Source of the DNA: Lojkania enalia
Taxonomy: Eukaryota > Ascomycota > Dothideomycetes > Pleosporales
DNA: 64,000 bases
Reading direction: 5' to 3'
NCBI GenBank assembly: GCA_010094045.1
Contig: ML986667.1
Span: 4,982-68,981 of the forward strand
Part shown: one piece after another, positions 12,596-24,659 of the stretch
Position numbering within the stretch: position 1 is the first letter of the stretch
Layout of the letters: every line of letters starts with the position of its first letter
The notes under the pieces: model-generated
Database searches by the model: none
The model's input: the letters and a program-made list of their open reading frames with translations, nothing else
What the model was told of the DNA's origin: nothing
Made by a program: the position numbers and the translations under genes

Positions 12596-13733
12596 ATGGC
12601 GCGCAGCTCTGCCATTCCAATGGCACTCCCGCCACCGTATACATCGAGTGGCACACGTGGGTTCTCGATCAGGTATGTTAAAGTAAGGGATGCGGCCCGG
12701 GAACCGGTCAGTGTGTACAGAGTCCCCCATCTAGCAACAATATTCGACACTCCGAAATCCGACGGTTGAGTGAAGGAACAATGTTAATAGAGTCTATAGA
12801 ACAAACCCAGAGAACTTTTGCACGACCGCTGAACTCCTCATCGGCCCCAAACGTACCCGCTTCCTCCTCCACACCTCCCTCCTCGTAAATCAATCGCCCT
12901 ACTTCCGCGCCGCTCTAACCGGGTCCTTCCTCGAATCGACGAACCAAGCCATCGAGCTTCCGGACATCAGTGTCGAAGTCTTCGAACTATGCGTCAACTG
13001 GCTTTACACAAACAACATCGATCCGACGCCCTTCAAAGACGGGAAGCCGGCGTACTACACGCTGCTCCACCTGTACATCGTCGCCGACCGCCTCTGCTTC
13101 GAGGGCCTCCGCAACGCCATCACCGACCTGATCGCCGACCTCGCCGACAAAACAAATTCGGTCCTGACCCCGAGCGACACACGCATCCTGTACGACCAGA
13201 TCGGGGACGAGGCCCCGCTCCGCAAGCTCATCCTCGACCTCTTTGCGTTCAAGAAGACGGACAAACTACTGCAGATGCACGAGGATAGGTGGCATGCGGG
13301 TTTCCTGCGCGATCTGTGTGTGCTGTTGAAGCGCCCGTGCGAGCAGAGTATGCAGAGGCATTGTCTGCGGATGTGGATTCCGGAGAGTTGGCACGCGACG
13401 CGCGCGTGCGATAATTGTAGGGCTATTTTGCCGCCGAGGGCTGGGGCGGTTGGGTGCGATGAGTGTTGTCTTGCATGGTGTATTGGTTGTTTTGGGGATG
13501 GTGTGGGCTTGGCGGGTTGGGAGGATGGTAGGGGGAATAGGGAGGATACGGCGCAGGAAATGGATGCTAGTGGGAGAGGGGCAGAGGGCGGGGACGAGAG
13601 AAGGGAGTTCGTTAAGGTGAGTAGGAAGGTGAGGAAATGGGAGAGTTGTAAGCCGTGGAGGGGGAGTAGGTGTACGGTTTATCATGAGCATAAGGAGACA
13701 GAGGCTTGTGCGGATGTGTTTTCGGGGAGGTGA
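12596..13733 (+). CDS. BTB/POZ-domain protein with C-terminal cysteine cluster
   Basis: Two exons, 12596-12672 and 12800-13733, give a 336-residue protein. The join FSIR-TNPENFC uses the acceptor at 12799; the nearby CAG at 12810 breaks the frame. The BTB domain runs from about residue 30 to 140, with LLIGPKRTRFLLHTSLLV, a SPYFRAAL core and an ELCVNWLYT segment. A C-terminal Cys cluster (near residues 229, 232, 245, 248, 249, 253 and 256) suggests zinc binding. BTB proteins often act as Cullin-3 adaptors or dimerising scaffolds, but this protein lacks Kelch repeats or any other substrate domain that I can recognise. The 3' part is strongly G-rich on the coding strand. Precise function unknown. 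Confidence 0.82.
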
Positions 13734-14241
13734 CTCCATGGGGGGTTGGGTGAGTGGAGTGGAAATGTTGACGGAGGGTTGACGGAGAATTTGGAGACGG
13801 GTTTGAAGAAGAGGAAGGGGGGCCATGTGGTGGGTGGAATGGAGATTGAGCATGTCGAGTTAGATTGGGGACTGTAACGCTCAGAGAGATCATTATGGCA
13901 TGTACCATAATCCATTTCGGTTCATCTATTGCAGTCCATGAATCTTATGAAACTTCACTATGCTAAGGCTAGAGTTATTTTTACCATCTGAAATTAATTT
14001 CAACGGCATCAATGTGAAGTCTGGCAATATTGCTTGTCAGAGTGGAATCGCGCTCTCACGCTACTTTTGATACATAAATGTTTTTATCATCCTTCTACAT
14101 AGGAAAACAGATGTTCTCCCCCTAATATACACGGCCACTAGACGCCTTCAAACTCTTGGACTTGGTGAGAAAAGGCGCAGTATATGAGATAATACAATGA
14201 TGAATCGCCTCCAAAAACAAGTTGTTGCAAAAGGGGCGGTT
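13734..14241. other. Convergent intergenic region
   Basis: Holds the 3' flanks of the BTB gene (+) and the MAM33 gene (-). The first 130 bases continue the G-rich bias of the BTB gene, the rest is AT-rich. I see no gene here. Confidence 0.5.
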
Positions 14242-15337
14242 TTATTCAACGAAACTTTTGAGATCTGCAAACGGGTCAGTACAAGGAGCTCGTCCATCAG
14301 AGGTATAAGACTTACTGTTCAGCCACCTAACATACTCCTTCTGTTCCTTATGGTCGATGTAATCTGGGATGAACAAGGCCATGCGAGTGTTGATGCCACG
14401 CTCCTCAAGGTACTTCTCCAGAAGGATTTGTAGGTCCTCGTCCAAGTTGCCGAATGGGGGGCCGGCGTACAGAGTCCGCCTTGCCCAGTCCTTCTCGGCG
14501 GTCTGCGGGTCGGCAAAAGCGGCATCTGGGTAGTAAAAGAGGTCCTGAATCATAAAGTCGCCGTCCTGGGCAACTGCTTCAATGGCCAGAGCACCCTTGC
14601 CGGGGCGCTCGATGCGGATGCTAGCCCTGGCGGGATAGCCCTGTTGGCCCTCTTCGTCGTACTCATCATCCAACTCCTCGCGGTCGGCCGGGGCGACGCG
14701 GTCCTCGGGCGCAACACGAACATTTCCGTCTTGTGTCGTACCCTGGTTGATGGTACCTTTGGTGCTGGCTCCACCTGACTGCCCCTCGCGGTAGGTAAGG
14801 TCATCGACATCATTTTCATACACGCCTTCATCCTCTGAGGGGACGTCGTTGTTGAGGTCCGCGGTGGTGAACGTAACGCGGATCGTCTCGTCGTTGTACT
14901 TTCGCTTGAGGGTGATCTCCTGATGCCCGGCCTTGTCCTCGATCTGCATACCTGTCAGCAACCGTCCTCCTCGTGCGAGTGTGAACAAATGCGTACCTCA
15001 AAGGCGCTATTCTCAAGATATTCCTTGATGTTCTGGGACAGGTCCTCGTCATCCTTCATATCCTCCTCCAAGGAGATCTCATTCTGGAGCTTTGCAATCA
15101 GCTCTTCTTAACTCGTCAGCCAATGCTTCAGGCTATTATCTTGTCGGAAACCTTACCGGAATCCTGACTCCTCCAGGCCGAGGTCGAGAATGAAGATGTG
15201 AGTGTTGGGACAGTCTTTGTCCAGGGCTGGTAGATAGCGACCTGTCGGAGAAGGGAGGGTTGCATGCGGATGGCTTTCGTAGAAAAGCGAGCTGCTGACC
15301 GCGGAGCGGAGCGGGCGAGGTTGCGAAGAGCATACAT
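14242..15337 (-). CDS. MAM33: Mitochondrial acidic matrix protein MAM33 (p32/C1QBP family)
   Basis: Four exons: 15337-15157, 15106-14997, 14943-14316 and 14264-14242; product 313 residues. The first 50 or so residues are basic and Ser/Arg-rich (MYALRNLARSAPRS), a good mitochondrial presequence. The mature part has the p32 signature: FEIEDKAGHQEITLKRKY, a long acidic insertion, then the C-terminal helix ending in YVRWLN and KSFVE. Family members form doughnut trimers in the matrix and support mitoribosome assembly and respiration. The last intron (51 bases, 14315-14265) is open and in frame, so a continuous reading also exists; removing it gives WLNNLKSFVE, which matches the family better. It lies head-to-head with the citrate carrier gene, 456 bases away. 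Confidence 0.92.
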
Positions 15338-15793
15338 TTTGGATGAAGAAAGGGGTATCTTAATGAAATGTAAATATAAAAGCAGAGGAAGAACTGGTGG
15401 GCGCACTTGACAATGGACCTCAATGAGCTTTCGACTTTTTCGGCGCATTGACCACTGACCATAATATTGCGTCAATCACGTGCGGACGCGGAGCTTTGCC
15501 CGCCATCATCTCCGACCAAATTTCAGTCACCGCCGCCGCTACCGGCCTGCTGTTATATTCAAGTGTTCCCTTGGAGAAAGCAGTTTTCTTTTATTGTATG
15601 GCAATCATATATCCTAAAGGGGTGATAGGAACTTCTAGTGTGTTCCAATTCCTTACACATAGTAGGCGTCATTGCCGTTAGCTTTTTTCATTCTGTTTCC
15701 AACGTAGAGGCTACTTGTCACTCTTCAGCAGAATCGCACACATAGTAGATATCTCTGCAAATCGGGTAGTTCTCTGGTTAAGTGCGATTCAAT
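15338..15793. promoter_or_regulatory. Bidirectional promoter of MAM33 and citrate carrier
   Basis: A 456-base gap between divergent starts of two mitochondrial genes. A tract with CCGCCGCCGC lies near 15528-15538 and a CACGTGCG element near 15478-15485. The shared region may co-regulate both genes; this is inference from position only. Confidence 0.5.
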
Positions 15794-17075
15794 ATGGCCA
15801 CGGCGACAGCGGAGAAAAAGAAGGTAGCTAAGCAAATAGTTAAATAACGAGACCAAGAAGCTAATATATTGTAGCCCAGCGCTATGCGCTCCATCATTGC
15901 TGGAGCAACAGCAGGAGCAGTAGAAATATGTAATGTATCCTTTGTTCTTTATGTGAAGTATTCCGCTAATTGATCTTATAGCGATAACGTACCCTGCCGA
16001 ATGTATGCTGCGAATCCTCCAATTGCTCCCCCACAACCTCCTGATTCCTCCGCAGTTGCCAAAACTCGATCACAACTCAATCGGCGGCTACCAGATGGAC
16101 AAAAGCTTCCCTGGCCCCCATTCGGGCGTCAATGGTATGCGGGATGTACGACGTTGATAATCGGGAATTCTTTGAAGGCCGCAATTCGTATGTGATGGGG
16201 ACATAGTGGGAAAATGAAGGGCTAATTTCGGGCCAGGATTTGTGGCATTCGACACATACAAGGCAATGCTTGCAGATGCTGAGGGAAAGGTCTCAGGTCC
16301 AGCAAACGTTATAGCAGGTTTTGGAGCCGGTGCTACAGAATCTCTGTTAGCAGTGACGCCGTTCGAGAGTATCAAAACACAGCTGTGAGCCTTCCTATCA
16401 CCTCAGCATCTCCCTTAGCTTACCCCAGCTTAGAATCGATGACCGGAAATCGGCAACTCCTCGTATGAGAGGCTTCTTACACGGCTCGAGGATAATAGCA
16501 CAAGAGAAAGGCATTCGCGGCTTCTTCCAGGGCTTTGTACCAACGACTGCACGTCAAGCCGCTAACTCAGCTGTTCGGTTCTCTAGCTATACCGCTCTTA
16601 GGCAAATGGCACAATCATATGTTGCGCCTGGCGAGAAACTGGGGGCGGTTAGCACGTTCGGAATAGGAGGTCTTGCTGGCGTGATAACAGTCTATGCCAC
16701 TATGCCACTAGACACAGTCAAGACACGGTACGTTCCGATTCATATCCTGTCATCTGAGAAAAAGGAATAAAATGGACCCACTCCGCCGAGCACCTTGCGC
16801 TGATGTGTCCACAAAGCATGCAATCGATAGAAGCTCGAAGCCAGTACAAGAACAGCTTTCATTGTGCAGCTAGGATATTCAGAGAAGAAGGTTTATTCAC
16901 ATTCTGGTCGGGAGCCCTCCCCCGATTGGGCCGCTTAATCCTTAGCGGTGGAATCGTCTTCACTATGTAAGTGCCCCCCTTTTCTGACTAACAGCTTGTC
17001 GGCTTACTATTCCACAGGTACGAGAAGTCAATGGAGTTCATGGACAAACTGGACCCACAGGGACGGTACATCTAG
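15794..17075 (+). CDS. CTP1: Mitochondrial tricarboxylate (citrate) carrier
   Basis: Inner-membrane carrier exchanging citrate for malate or another tricarboxylate. Eight exons join in frame: 15794-15823, 15875-15929, 15982-16002, 16056-16187, 16237-16384, 16434-16727, 16817-16966 and 17018-17075; product 295 residues. Exon 3 has only 21 bases. The three mitochondrial-carrier repeats show the P-x-[DE]-x-x-[KR]-x-[RK] signatures as YPAEFAKTR, TPFESIKTQ and MPLDTVKTR. Between repeats 2 and 3, LIDDRKS and PRMRGF are characteristic of citrate carriers. Its length is close to yeast Ctp1 (299). The acceptor at 16433 was preferred to the CAG at 16429 because it restores QLIDDRK. Confidence 0.93.
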
Positions 17076-17829
17076 ACTTTCGGGGATGGAGTCGGAGTTG
17101 GACCCCGCAAGCCGCAGCGCCTAAGCATGCCGCAGGGGAAAATGAAGGATGAAAAAGCATGAAAGCCAAGCAACGGTAGTGTAAAATACATGTTGGCATG
17201 CACACAAGAAACCTGCAGATACCCCCACCTCGCGAACACGAAATGCAAGAGCAAATAGCACATGTATCAACCCACCAACGTCAAGCCATTCTGCACATGT
17301 CATGTCATTATCCAAAAAAGTTCGTCGCTAAATGGTCAACGTCTCGTCCAATCCGATGCCAGATCGTCCCTCGTTTATACGCCGGTCCCCTTATCCCTCG
17401 ATCCCCGAGCCCCGGACCCAGCACTTGTGCTTCCAACTCGGACCATCATCGCCGAACACATGCTTACCCATTTCTTGCTTCAGGTAAACTTAAAACACCA
17501 ACCTACATGCTGCATGCGAGACGCCATCCGGGCGTTCCATGCGGAATCCCATCACGTTTGCCACTGCCGTTTGCCCGCGCAGACAAACAGGCACGCACTC
17601 CACTCAATGCAATCCCTCCGCTTGCCCCTGGCCCCATTGCAGATCCTGTGGCGAGAAAGGCGGGAAGGAGAACGGCGGGATGAGGATATCGGCAGCGGGC
17701 ATCTTGAAGGCGCCAAAGAGTTGATCGAATTCGTTCTAAACGTCACAGTCAGATAAATCAAGCTTTCCCACAAAACAAACATGCGTGCATGCATTACAGG
17801 ATTTGGAAGGTTAACGCGAAATAATGTGA
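17076..17829. other. Convergent intergenic region
   Basis: Contains the 3' flanks of the citrate carrier (+) and the Zn2Cys6 regulator (-). Open frames of up to 164 codons occur here but are Arg/Pro/His-rich and have no recognisable domain. No gene supported. Confidence 0.5.
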
Positions 17830-20617
17830 TTACAAGTGAAAGTGGGCGCTGTAGCTGCGGCCGTGGCTAGGACTCTGACTGTGGTTGTGCTGGTTGTAGT
17901 ATGTACTTACCCAATCGATGTCCGGCATCGCTTCTAAGGGACTGCCGCCCGTTCCTGAGCTCCCGGGGCCACTGCCCATGACGGACATATTGCCTGCTGT
18001 ACTGCTTGTTTCGCTGCCATGGCCAACCGAGGGTATCAGTGACTGGTTTACCGGCGAGAAGCCCGCGATGTTATATGCGGACTGCTCGTGAGTGGCGGGC
18101 GCAGAGACGGGTAAGCCGCTTGGGTCTGCGGTTCCCATCTCTACCACGCCTAGTCCGAAATCATAGTTAGGTATCCCTTCATGTTGAAGACTTGCTTGAT
18201 AACCTCCTAGATGTTGTTGTTGTTGTTGTTGTTGCTGCTCCTGCTGCTGTTGTTGTCCGCCATGTCCTCCGCTCTGTCCGCTCGCAGCCGTGTAACCACT
18301 AAGGCTAGAATGCACGGAGCTGCTGCGTTCCCTGTCTGACTGTGCTGTGGAGGCTTGCTTGGCTGGCGGTGGCTGCTCATAGGGCTGCGTCATGCTCGTA
18401 GGAGCGCGCACGCGCCTCATTGTCTGATACATGCCTGTCCTCTCCACCAACTCCTTCAACACCATCCTTGATTTTTCCCTCGGGGAAAGTCCGGATGGTA
18501 GCTCGAACACGTAGTCTATGCATCGCCAGATGCGTGCTTCGACGGCTGGCTCCACCCGAACATTAATATTCGGATCTGGAGGTTTGACATATAACTCATT
18601 GAGGAGTAGCAAAGCCGTGTGGTATTGGTGCAAAGCGCCGACGTACCACGACCACGGAGCCAGTGCGGTGACCTGCTCCATGTTCATACTGTGCTCGAGA
18701 ATCCTGACCGAGGCACTAATCATCATTTGCCGCAAGCGCTCCGGCATCACGCGTCTCCCGTTCGACGCAAATTTCTGGACCGTCATGATGTACATCCTAT
18801 CGCTAAGAAGGCCGTAGATCTCCATGGCGATGACGTGCAGCGGGTTGGAGCGGTTCATCATTGGCAGATATCTTTCTTCCATTGCTTTGCGGAAGTTCTG
18901 GATTCGCTTGAGCACGGAGGTGAGCGTGGTTTCTCGTCTCTCGACCTTGACCCGCTCGGTCCATATTAGCCGATGCATCTCATAGCATTCAAACCTCATC
19001 TTAGAAATTGTCATGTCGGTAAAATGCTTTGCGTCTTCTTTTGGGCCTCCAGGACAGCATCGCTCCAGCTCTGTATCATCGATGTTCAGAGGGAACCGGG
19101 CGTCAAATTCGTCATTTCGGATTTGCGGCCGTGGTCCTGTTGCTTCGCAGGTTCGAAGGTCGAGGAAGCATATCTGGTACCATATCAGGCGTCGAATTTG
19201 GATCTCTACAGGGGAGGACGTGTAGTGTGTTGGATCCCGATGAAGACCCATGCACTCTGCGAGGCGGATGCAGGTTCCGGTGAGAGCGCTATGGGCACGG
19301 GATATTTCGGAACGGCAAAGGGGAATCTGTTTGAAGTGAGTTACGGAAATAGATTATGGTGAGAAAATTGTGGGAATCAAAGTCAATTGATGGAAAATGG
19401 AGGTTGATGATAGAAAGGATGGGGAGGGGACGATCTGTTAGTCTCGCGAAACCCAACTAAGGATACTGGAGAATGTTGCAACTTACTAGATACATGACGA
19501 AGGCTTGTAGCGTCTCTAGTTTCGTTGTACGTAAAAAGTTCGCTCTGGCTAATGCTGCCTCTGTCCCTTGCTTGAAATTCTCTACTAGACCCGCCTTACT
19601 GACACCAAATTCGTTGAGCACCCTCTCTTCGGACATACTGATGACCGAGGAGAGTAATGCAGCAAGAACTACAGCCTGAAATGAAAGCTTAGGCTCGATT
19701 CCAGCATTAATGTCCCTCCAAAATTGGTCGTACTGCCGTTCGAACGTAGGACGATGAACGGTTCGGGCTATTATATGAACCGCCTTCCAGTAATGCTCGA
19801 TCAATTTGTCCGTCAGCACCTTTGACGGGAGAAAATTCATGAGAGATGTCTTCTCAACGCCGGGCGCGAAGAAGAAGCTGGAGGAGGGAGCAACATAATT
19901 GCTACCTGGCGCCATCCAATCTCCTGGTTGTCGTTGCTTGAAGGGGTTTTGGTCGTCATGCTTGGGGATGTCCTTGAGAGCTTGTGCAAGCTACACATGA
20001 TTAGTAATGCTCCCTGAAAGTTTCATTTCACTTGCCTCCTCCGAGAGCCTTGGTCTTACGAGACCACCAATCCTCTCAGTAATCCTAATCTTTCCCATTT
20101 GGATGCCGAGGTCGACAAGATCATCGTTGCCATCGTCTTCAAAATAGGCAGCATCTTCTACTGCTAGATCTGTCGGCTCCAGATCTTTCTCATCCTCTGG
20201 CTCTTCCTGGTCACTGTAGGGCTGCTCCTGGCCGGGCAACGGTGGAGAGGTTAGCATTCTTGACGCCGATGCGTGTTTGAATGTCTTCCTGCGTGCAACA
20301 TCCTCCTCAAGGGCCCTTTCCAACATGCCCATCTTTTCCTTGACCTCTGCTAGCTTGGCCTGCCCCGCTGAGTCCAGAGCGGGAGCCAGAAACACACAGT
20401 CGCGGGAGAATTTGGTGCAATTTGTGCATGGCTGTTGTTTGTCGCACTTGAGCTTGCGACGTCTACACTCAAGGCACGAGGTGATGAGTCGATTTCTACG
20501 TCGAATTCGCGGCTGCTCTCTGGACGGCTTCTTCTCAACAGCCGTGGCGGGGGAGGGAGTAATTGAGGAAGTCGATGTCTCCTCAGAGGCGGCATAATTG
20601 GAGAAGAAGTCGGCCAT
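17830..20617 (-). CDS. Zn2Cys6 fungal-specific transcription factor
   Basis: Nuclear regulator of 860 residues in three exons: 20617-20036, 19990-19487 and 19326-17830. The Zn2Cys6 cluster is at residues 48-74 with canonical spacing C-x2-C-x6-C-x5-C-x2-C-x6-C (CLECRRRKLKCD, then CTNC). A linker and acidic region follow; the fungal_trans middle homology region spans exons 2 and 3 (HRPTFERQYDQFW, then RLAECMGLHRDP). The C-terminus is low-complexity, with a Gln run encoded near 18207-18250. Intron 1 (20035-19991, 45 bases) has a GC donor (GCAAGT) and joins SEE to LAQALKDIP without changing frame. A GTAAGT-like sequence at 17906-17911 lies near the stop, so an alternative C-terminus cannot be excluded. 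Target genes cannot be inferred. Confidence 0.88.
18207..18252. repeat. Trinucleotide repeat encoding a Gln tract
   Basis: TTG/CTG-type triplets on the + strand encode an almost pure run of glutamine in the minus-strand Zn2Cys6 factor. Length polymorphism is likely in such tracts. Confidence 0.8.
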
Positions 20618-23061
20618 CTTATTCGATGGTGCCCCGGTAGGGCTGTACGAGATGCGATGCCGGCCGTAGGCGTGCTCCTTACGGACGTACTAAGAGGTAG
20701 AGCGATGAGTAAGAATTGTCGCGCAACTACTCGCGGCTGTAGGGCAAACGAGATATATAGAGGGAATAGTGGCCGTAGAAGCAGAGCCTTTCCACTACGA
20801 TTTTGCCCCGCTCAGCACTTGGACGTTTCAAGTGAGGACTGTGGCGGCGATGCCGGGTCTGTCGCAGCCCTAAGTCGATGACTTGATGATCTCAAGATAC
20901 GGATCCTGTATCGCTTATGTCGGCTGGCAGGTTGGCCAAATGCTTTGCTGGGCGCGAGTCTGTTCCTCCCGCGATCAGAGCTTAGCCCCCAACCAGGATG
21001 GCTTGCGAGGGGACCAAAAGACCCGATCTGTGGACAAATTCGATGCTATCGTGGGCTCAAGTCTTCCAGGTTTGTCAGCCACAGCTGCCCGCTTACTACA
21101 AACTCAAATCCGCCAAAGGCCTCTTTTGGACGTCGGTTCGTGAGTGGTCTTGCCGTCTTCTTCAGATTTTGCGACCGTTTCGTAGTCGCGCGGCCTCTCA
21201 GTGTCTTGGACAAGGCCACGTCGTTATTCCTTTCTCCGCGCCGTGCAACTCCCTCGCTTCAAAAAGACGGGATTGTAGCACCAATATTGGGGACGCAGGA
21301 AGGCCGTAATAGGAGCAAATTCCTAACGGCTATTCCCTAAGGATGCCTGCTCGCCCCATTCCCTCCGTCTCTCCCTTCGGCGACAAGATCGATAGTTCAC
21401 CATATATCCCCCCTCAATAATCGGGCACGGGATTGCCCGTTCATTTTAGCTCCACCAACAGCTTGGTAAAGACCCAGAAGCGGCCGGAGCGGGATCAGCC
21501 TTACATCCTGCAGGATCAACGATCCTTACGCCCTGGCCTGGGCCCGTTTCTCAGACCCCACAGCATTGAGCACAGCATGCACAACATGCACGCTCCTGTT
21601 TGTGTAATTACGGCAGTTGATGCGACTCATCCGAGCTCAAGGCTGAATGAAGGCCAGTTATCCAGCTTTAAAATGGATGAATCCCTTCAACTTCTCCTGA
21701 TTATGGAATCTGTTCGAACCGTAGTCGGTACATAACTAAAGCATGTACACCCTCTCGTGCAACAAGTGAAAGTCGAAGACGGCGCCAAGGCTGCTGTCTA
21801 GCTTCTCTCCTCTTCCTAATGTAAAGGCGTATTGGGCGTCACATGCACGGCTCTAGCTTGTTGCTGAACAGCGACTTACGTTTGGAGATCTCGTTGCTGT
21901 GGGAAACCCATACTTGCTATCTCGACCTTCTTTGGTCTTTTCATTATGGAATGGTCTCATTTGGACGAAGGCTGTACTCGCACACACAGTACTCTTTCGA
22001 CTCGGACGTAAAGCCAGACTCGCGCCGCCTGCTCTTATGCTTTCTTGCTGTGAGGTCGAGTCCACGAAAGTGGCGCAATTTGTTGTCGTGCAACCGAAAT
22101 CCTGTTTCACCGCGACACGCGCGGAGCAGACACGGTAAGGTGCTGTGCAATCTTCTTTTTCTCGCTTTATAATGCAAAAAAACGAACTAGACGTTTTTCC
22201 TCCAAAGTGTCCTGGCGTTTTCCCACAACTACTATAGCTACCATGGTCTTTCATCTAATCCTCCAAACGATGGATCAGGGCACAAGTGGGTGACCATAGC
22301 CGGGGACGGCTAGGGTTTCCTATTTGTACAATGTTTCCTGAAAAGTTGCAGCGTATTTCTCTCCCGTCTCCTCCTTCTCCTTCTCCTTCTCCTTCTCCTT
22401 CTCCTTCTCCTTCTCCTTCTCCTTCTCCTTCTCCTTCTCCTTCTCCTTCTCCTTCTTCTTCTTCTCCTTCTTTTTCTTCTCTACTCTTTGAGCTACTTCG
22501 TCAAACTGTAGCCTTAGAAGTTGGAGCGCCCTCCTAGTGTGCCTCATTGCCCCTGGAGGTCTGATGCAGTAATAAGCTTCGGGAGTGAGCTTCGGGAGGA
22601 TGTAGGCGTCGCAATTGCAACGCTGAACTTCTTTGCTTCCCTTTACTACATTAAACCACAGGAACCCAGGATATTCGATGCTTGTTAGTGAAAGTTGGCG
22701 CTTGGAATGCGCACGAGCCGTATTGACGTCATTGTTCGTTCTCGACATTATTTCCAGATTCGAAAAAAGGCTGCTGCTCAGCTTACTCGTTCTTTGGCTC
22801 GGGCATAGACAGCTAGTAGGCTTTTCGCATCACGCACGAGTCTCTCGGAATTCTGTCGGGAGCATGGAGAGCTGCCCCACCATACGGCGGGGTACATACT
22901 GCAGGGCCACCATCATACCACACACGTTTGCTTATGAGCTCCCTATTGAAAAGAGGTTCCGTTCCAACCACAAGACTGAACTTTATACAATACCTCCACG
23001 CGAGGACTTTTTCTTGTACCGTCTCTGAGCCCATCTATTCAATTGACCATTCCCATTTACC
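20618..23061. other. Upstream/intergenic region, 2.4 kb, no supported gene
   Basis: Lies between the divergent Zn2Cys6 gene and the monooxygenase-like gene. Open frames are short and show no domain. The only conspicuous element is the CTTCTC microsatellite at about 22365-22460. Promoters for both neighbours must lie inside. Confidence 0.5.
22365..22482. repeat. CTTCTC hexanucleotide satellite
   Basis: About fifteen or more consecutive CTTCTC units followed by CTT-rich sequence. The complementary strand reads as an open frame of alternating Lys-Glu pairs, which is a consequence of the repeat. Polypyrimidine/polypurine mirror symmetry could allow triplex DNA. Confidence 0.9.
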
Positions 23062-23818
23062 ATGTCTGAGCCCGTTACAGAAATCGCCATCATCCCCGTG
23101 CTTGCAGGCATCGACCTCGCATCCGGCGATACGGGGACAATCTGGACCGAAACACTAAGGACCATACAAGAGCAACCAGGCTGCATCGCCCTATACTGGG
23201 GCCGACAAGTGGAAAGCCCAGACACTATTGACCTCTGCGTCGGTCTGTCCACCCCATTCCATCCCTCACATCCAATTCTCCCTTTGCATCCTCTCAAGCA
23301 CAACCCGAGACTCCACACAAGCATCCTACTAACATGATCAAACAGAATGGGAAACCCTCCAACACCACAAAACCTTCATGACCAACCCCATCTATGCCCC
23401 CTTCCTCACACGCCTCAAGCCCTTGCTCTCCGGCGATGTATCCCTCTACCACATCGCCCCGACCCACGGCCCCCTATCTACCCCATTCGCCGCGCCCGTA
23501 ACGGAGTGTTTATCCCTCTACCTCCCTGCCTCCTACCCTTCCTCCACCTACAACGACAACTTCACAAACTTCAAGCGCGGCGGCGAAGAGACGGGTAAAG
23601 ACATCATCGGTGGGATAACCGGCGGCTGGAGCATCGAACCACACGAGCATGACAGCGTGGGCAAGGATGCAAAGCTGTTTGCCGCGTTTATCGGGTGGCC
23701 GAGTGTGCAGGCGCATATGGCATATCGAGAGACTGAGGAGTTTCCGAGCGTGGCGAAGTATTTGAGGGATGGGCCCAAGGGGGTGAAAGTTTGTCATGTG
23801 GAGTTTAGGAAGTTCTAG
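23062..23818 (+). CDS. Putative antibiotic-biosynthesis-monooxygenase-like (dimeric alpha/beta barrel) protein
   Basis: Two exons, 23062-23242 and 23346-23818, joined as DLCV-EWETLQHHK; product 217 residues. The pattern of two similar halves (EIAIIPVLAG..., QEQPGCIALYWGRQVESP, then later CHVEFRKF) and the aromatic/His content fit the ferredoxin-like alpha/beta barrel of ABM-type proteins that are widespread in filamentous fungi. I base this on overall resemblance; no catalytic residue set is certain. Retaining the 103-base intron gives an in-frame stop. There is no secretion signal or membrane segment. Confidence 0.75.
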
Positions 23819-24659
23819 GGGTGAATGGGATAGGGAGGGGAGGCAAAGCCATAGAGTAGAGAGTGCGTGTCTAGGCGATTGGAGGGGATTGCGGGAGAAA
23901 TATATGTATTTGTCGGAGTGGAATAGACGTGGCTGCTATATAACTGTTTGGAGTACCTTACCACGCTCTAATGGAGCCTATAACTTGGGAACGAAGGCTG
24001 GGAGGAGCAGGCGAGCGGGCAAGAAAATCTCTAAATTTATGATTCGACATCAATGGAGCGTTAGCAAGTCCCGTAAGTCAAAAGCCCCCTATCCGACCAT
24101 ATCCAGCCGGCTCTTAGGACCTCGAGAGACGGGCTGTCCAACGAGAATCTGGGCACCAGTTTCCCTGGAAGCAGCGACGTCTCGTTCTTGTGTAGTACGC
24201 CGAGCATGTTAGCCGTCCTTTTTAGGCTTGCTTCACCTCGCCGCTTTCTCTCCTCCGAGATGCCATTCTATCATGCTATTATCCGTACCTTAACTCACCG
24301 CAAAACCAGTTACAGCCAATACCCATTCGTACAATTTCCTGTGAAGAGCAAGATGGATGGGATGGGTCGACGGATGGTCGAGGGACATGTATACAACATT
24401 CCAATTTCCATACCAATACATGACACGGCACTTACCCGCTCGGTCATCTAGTTCATAAAAAGTCACTCACCTTACTTCTCATCTGCTGTACGTATGCCCA
24501 GCGCAGATTCCCAGCATCCACGCAAACACATCACTTGTCACTCTTAACATCACATCACAATCCAAAAGCCCTCCCATTAAACCCACCAAAAGAAAACAAT
24601 TCACATTGGAAACACTGCCTAGCTGAGTCACAAGATGATCAAACCAAGAACCAGGCGTA
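23819..24659. other. Convergent intergenic region
   Basis: 3' flanks of the monooxygenase-like gene (+) and the AcrB-like gene (-). No coding segment with support. Confidence 0.5.

Noticed and set aside
17198..17756. 161- and 164-codon overlapping plus-strand frames
   Set aside because: They overlap each other in different frames, have no domain, and lie in the 3' flank between convergent genes.
17880..17912. Additional short intron near the C-terminus of the Zn2Cys6 factor (GTAAGT at 17911-17906 on the minus strand)
   Set aside because: The only in-frame acceptor makes an intron of about 21 bases, too short to be spliced; others hit a stop or run out of frame.
22320..22748. 142-codon minus-strand frame with a Lys-Glu repeat
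   Set aside because: The Lys-Glu alternation comes directly from the CTTCTC satellite and the rest shows no resemblance to any family.
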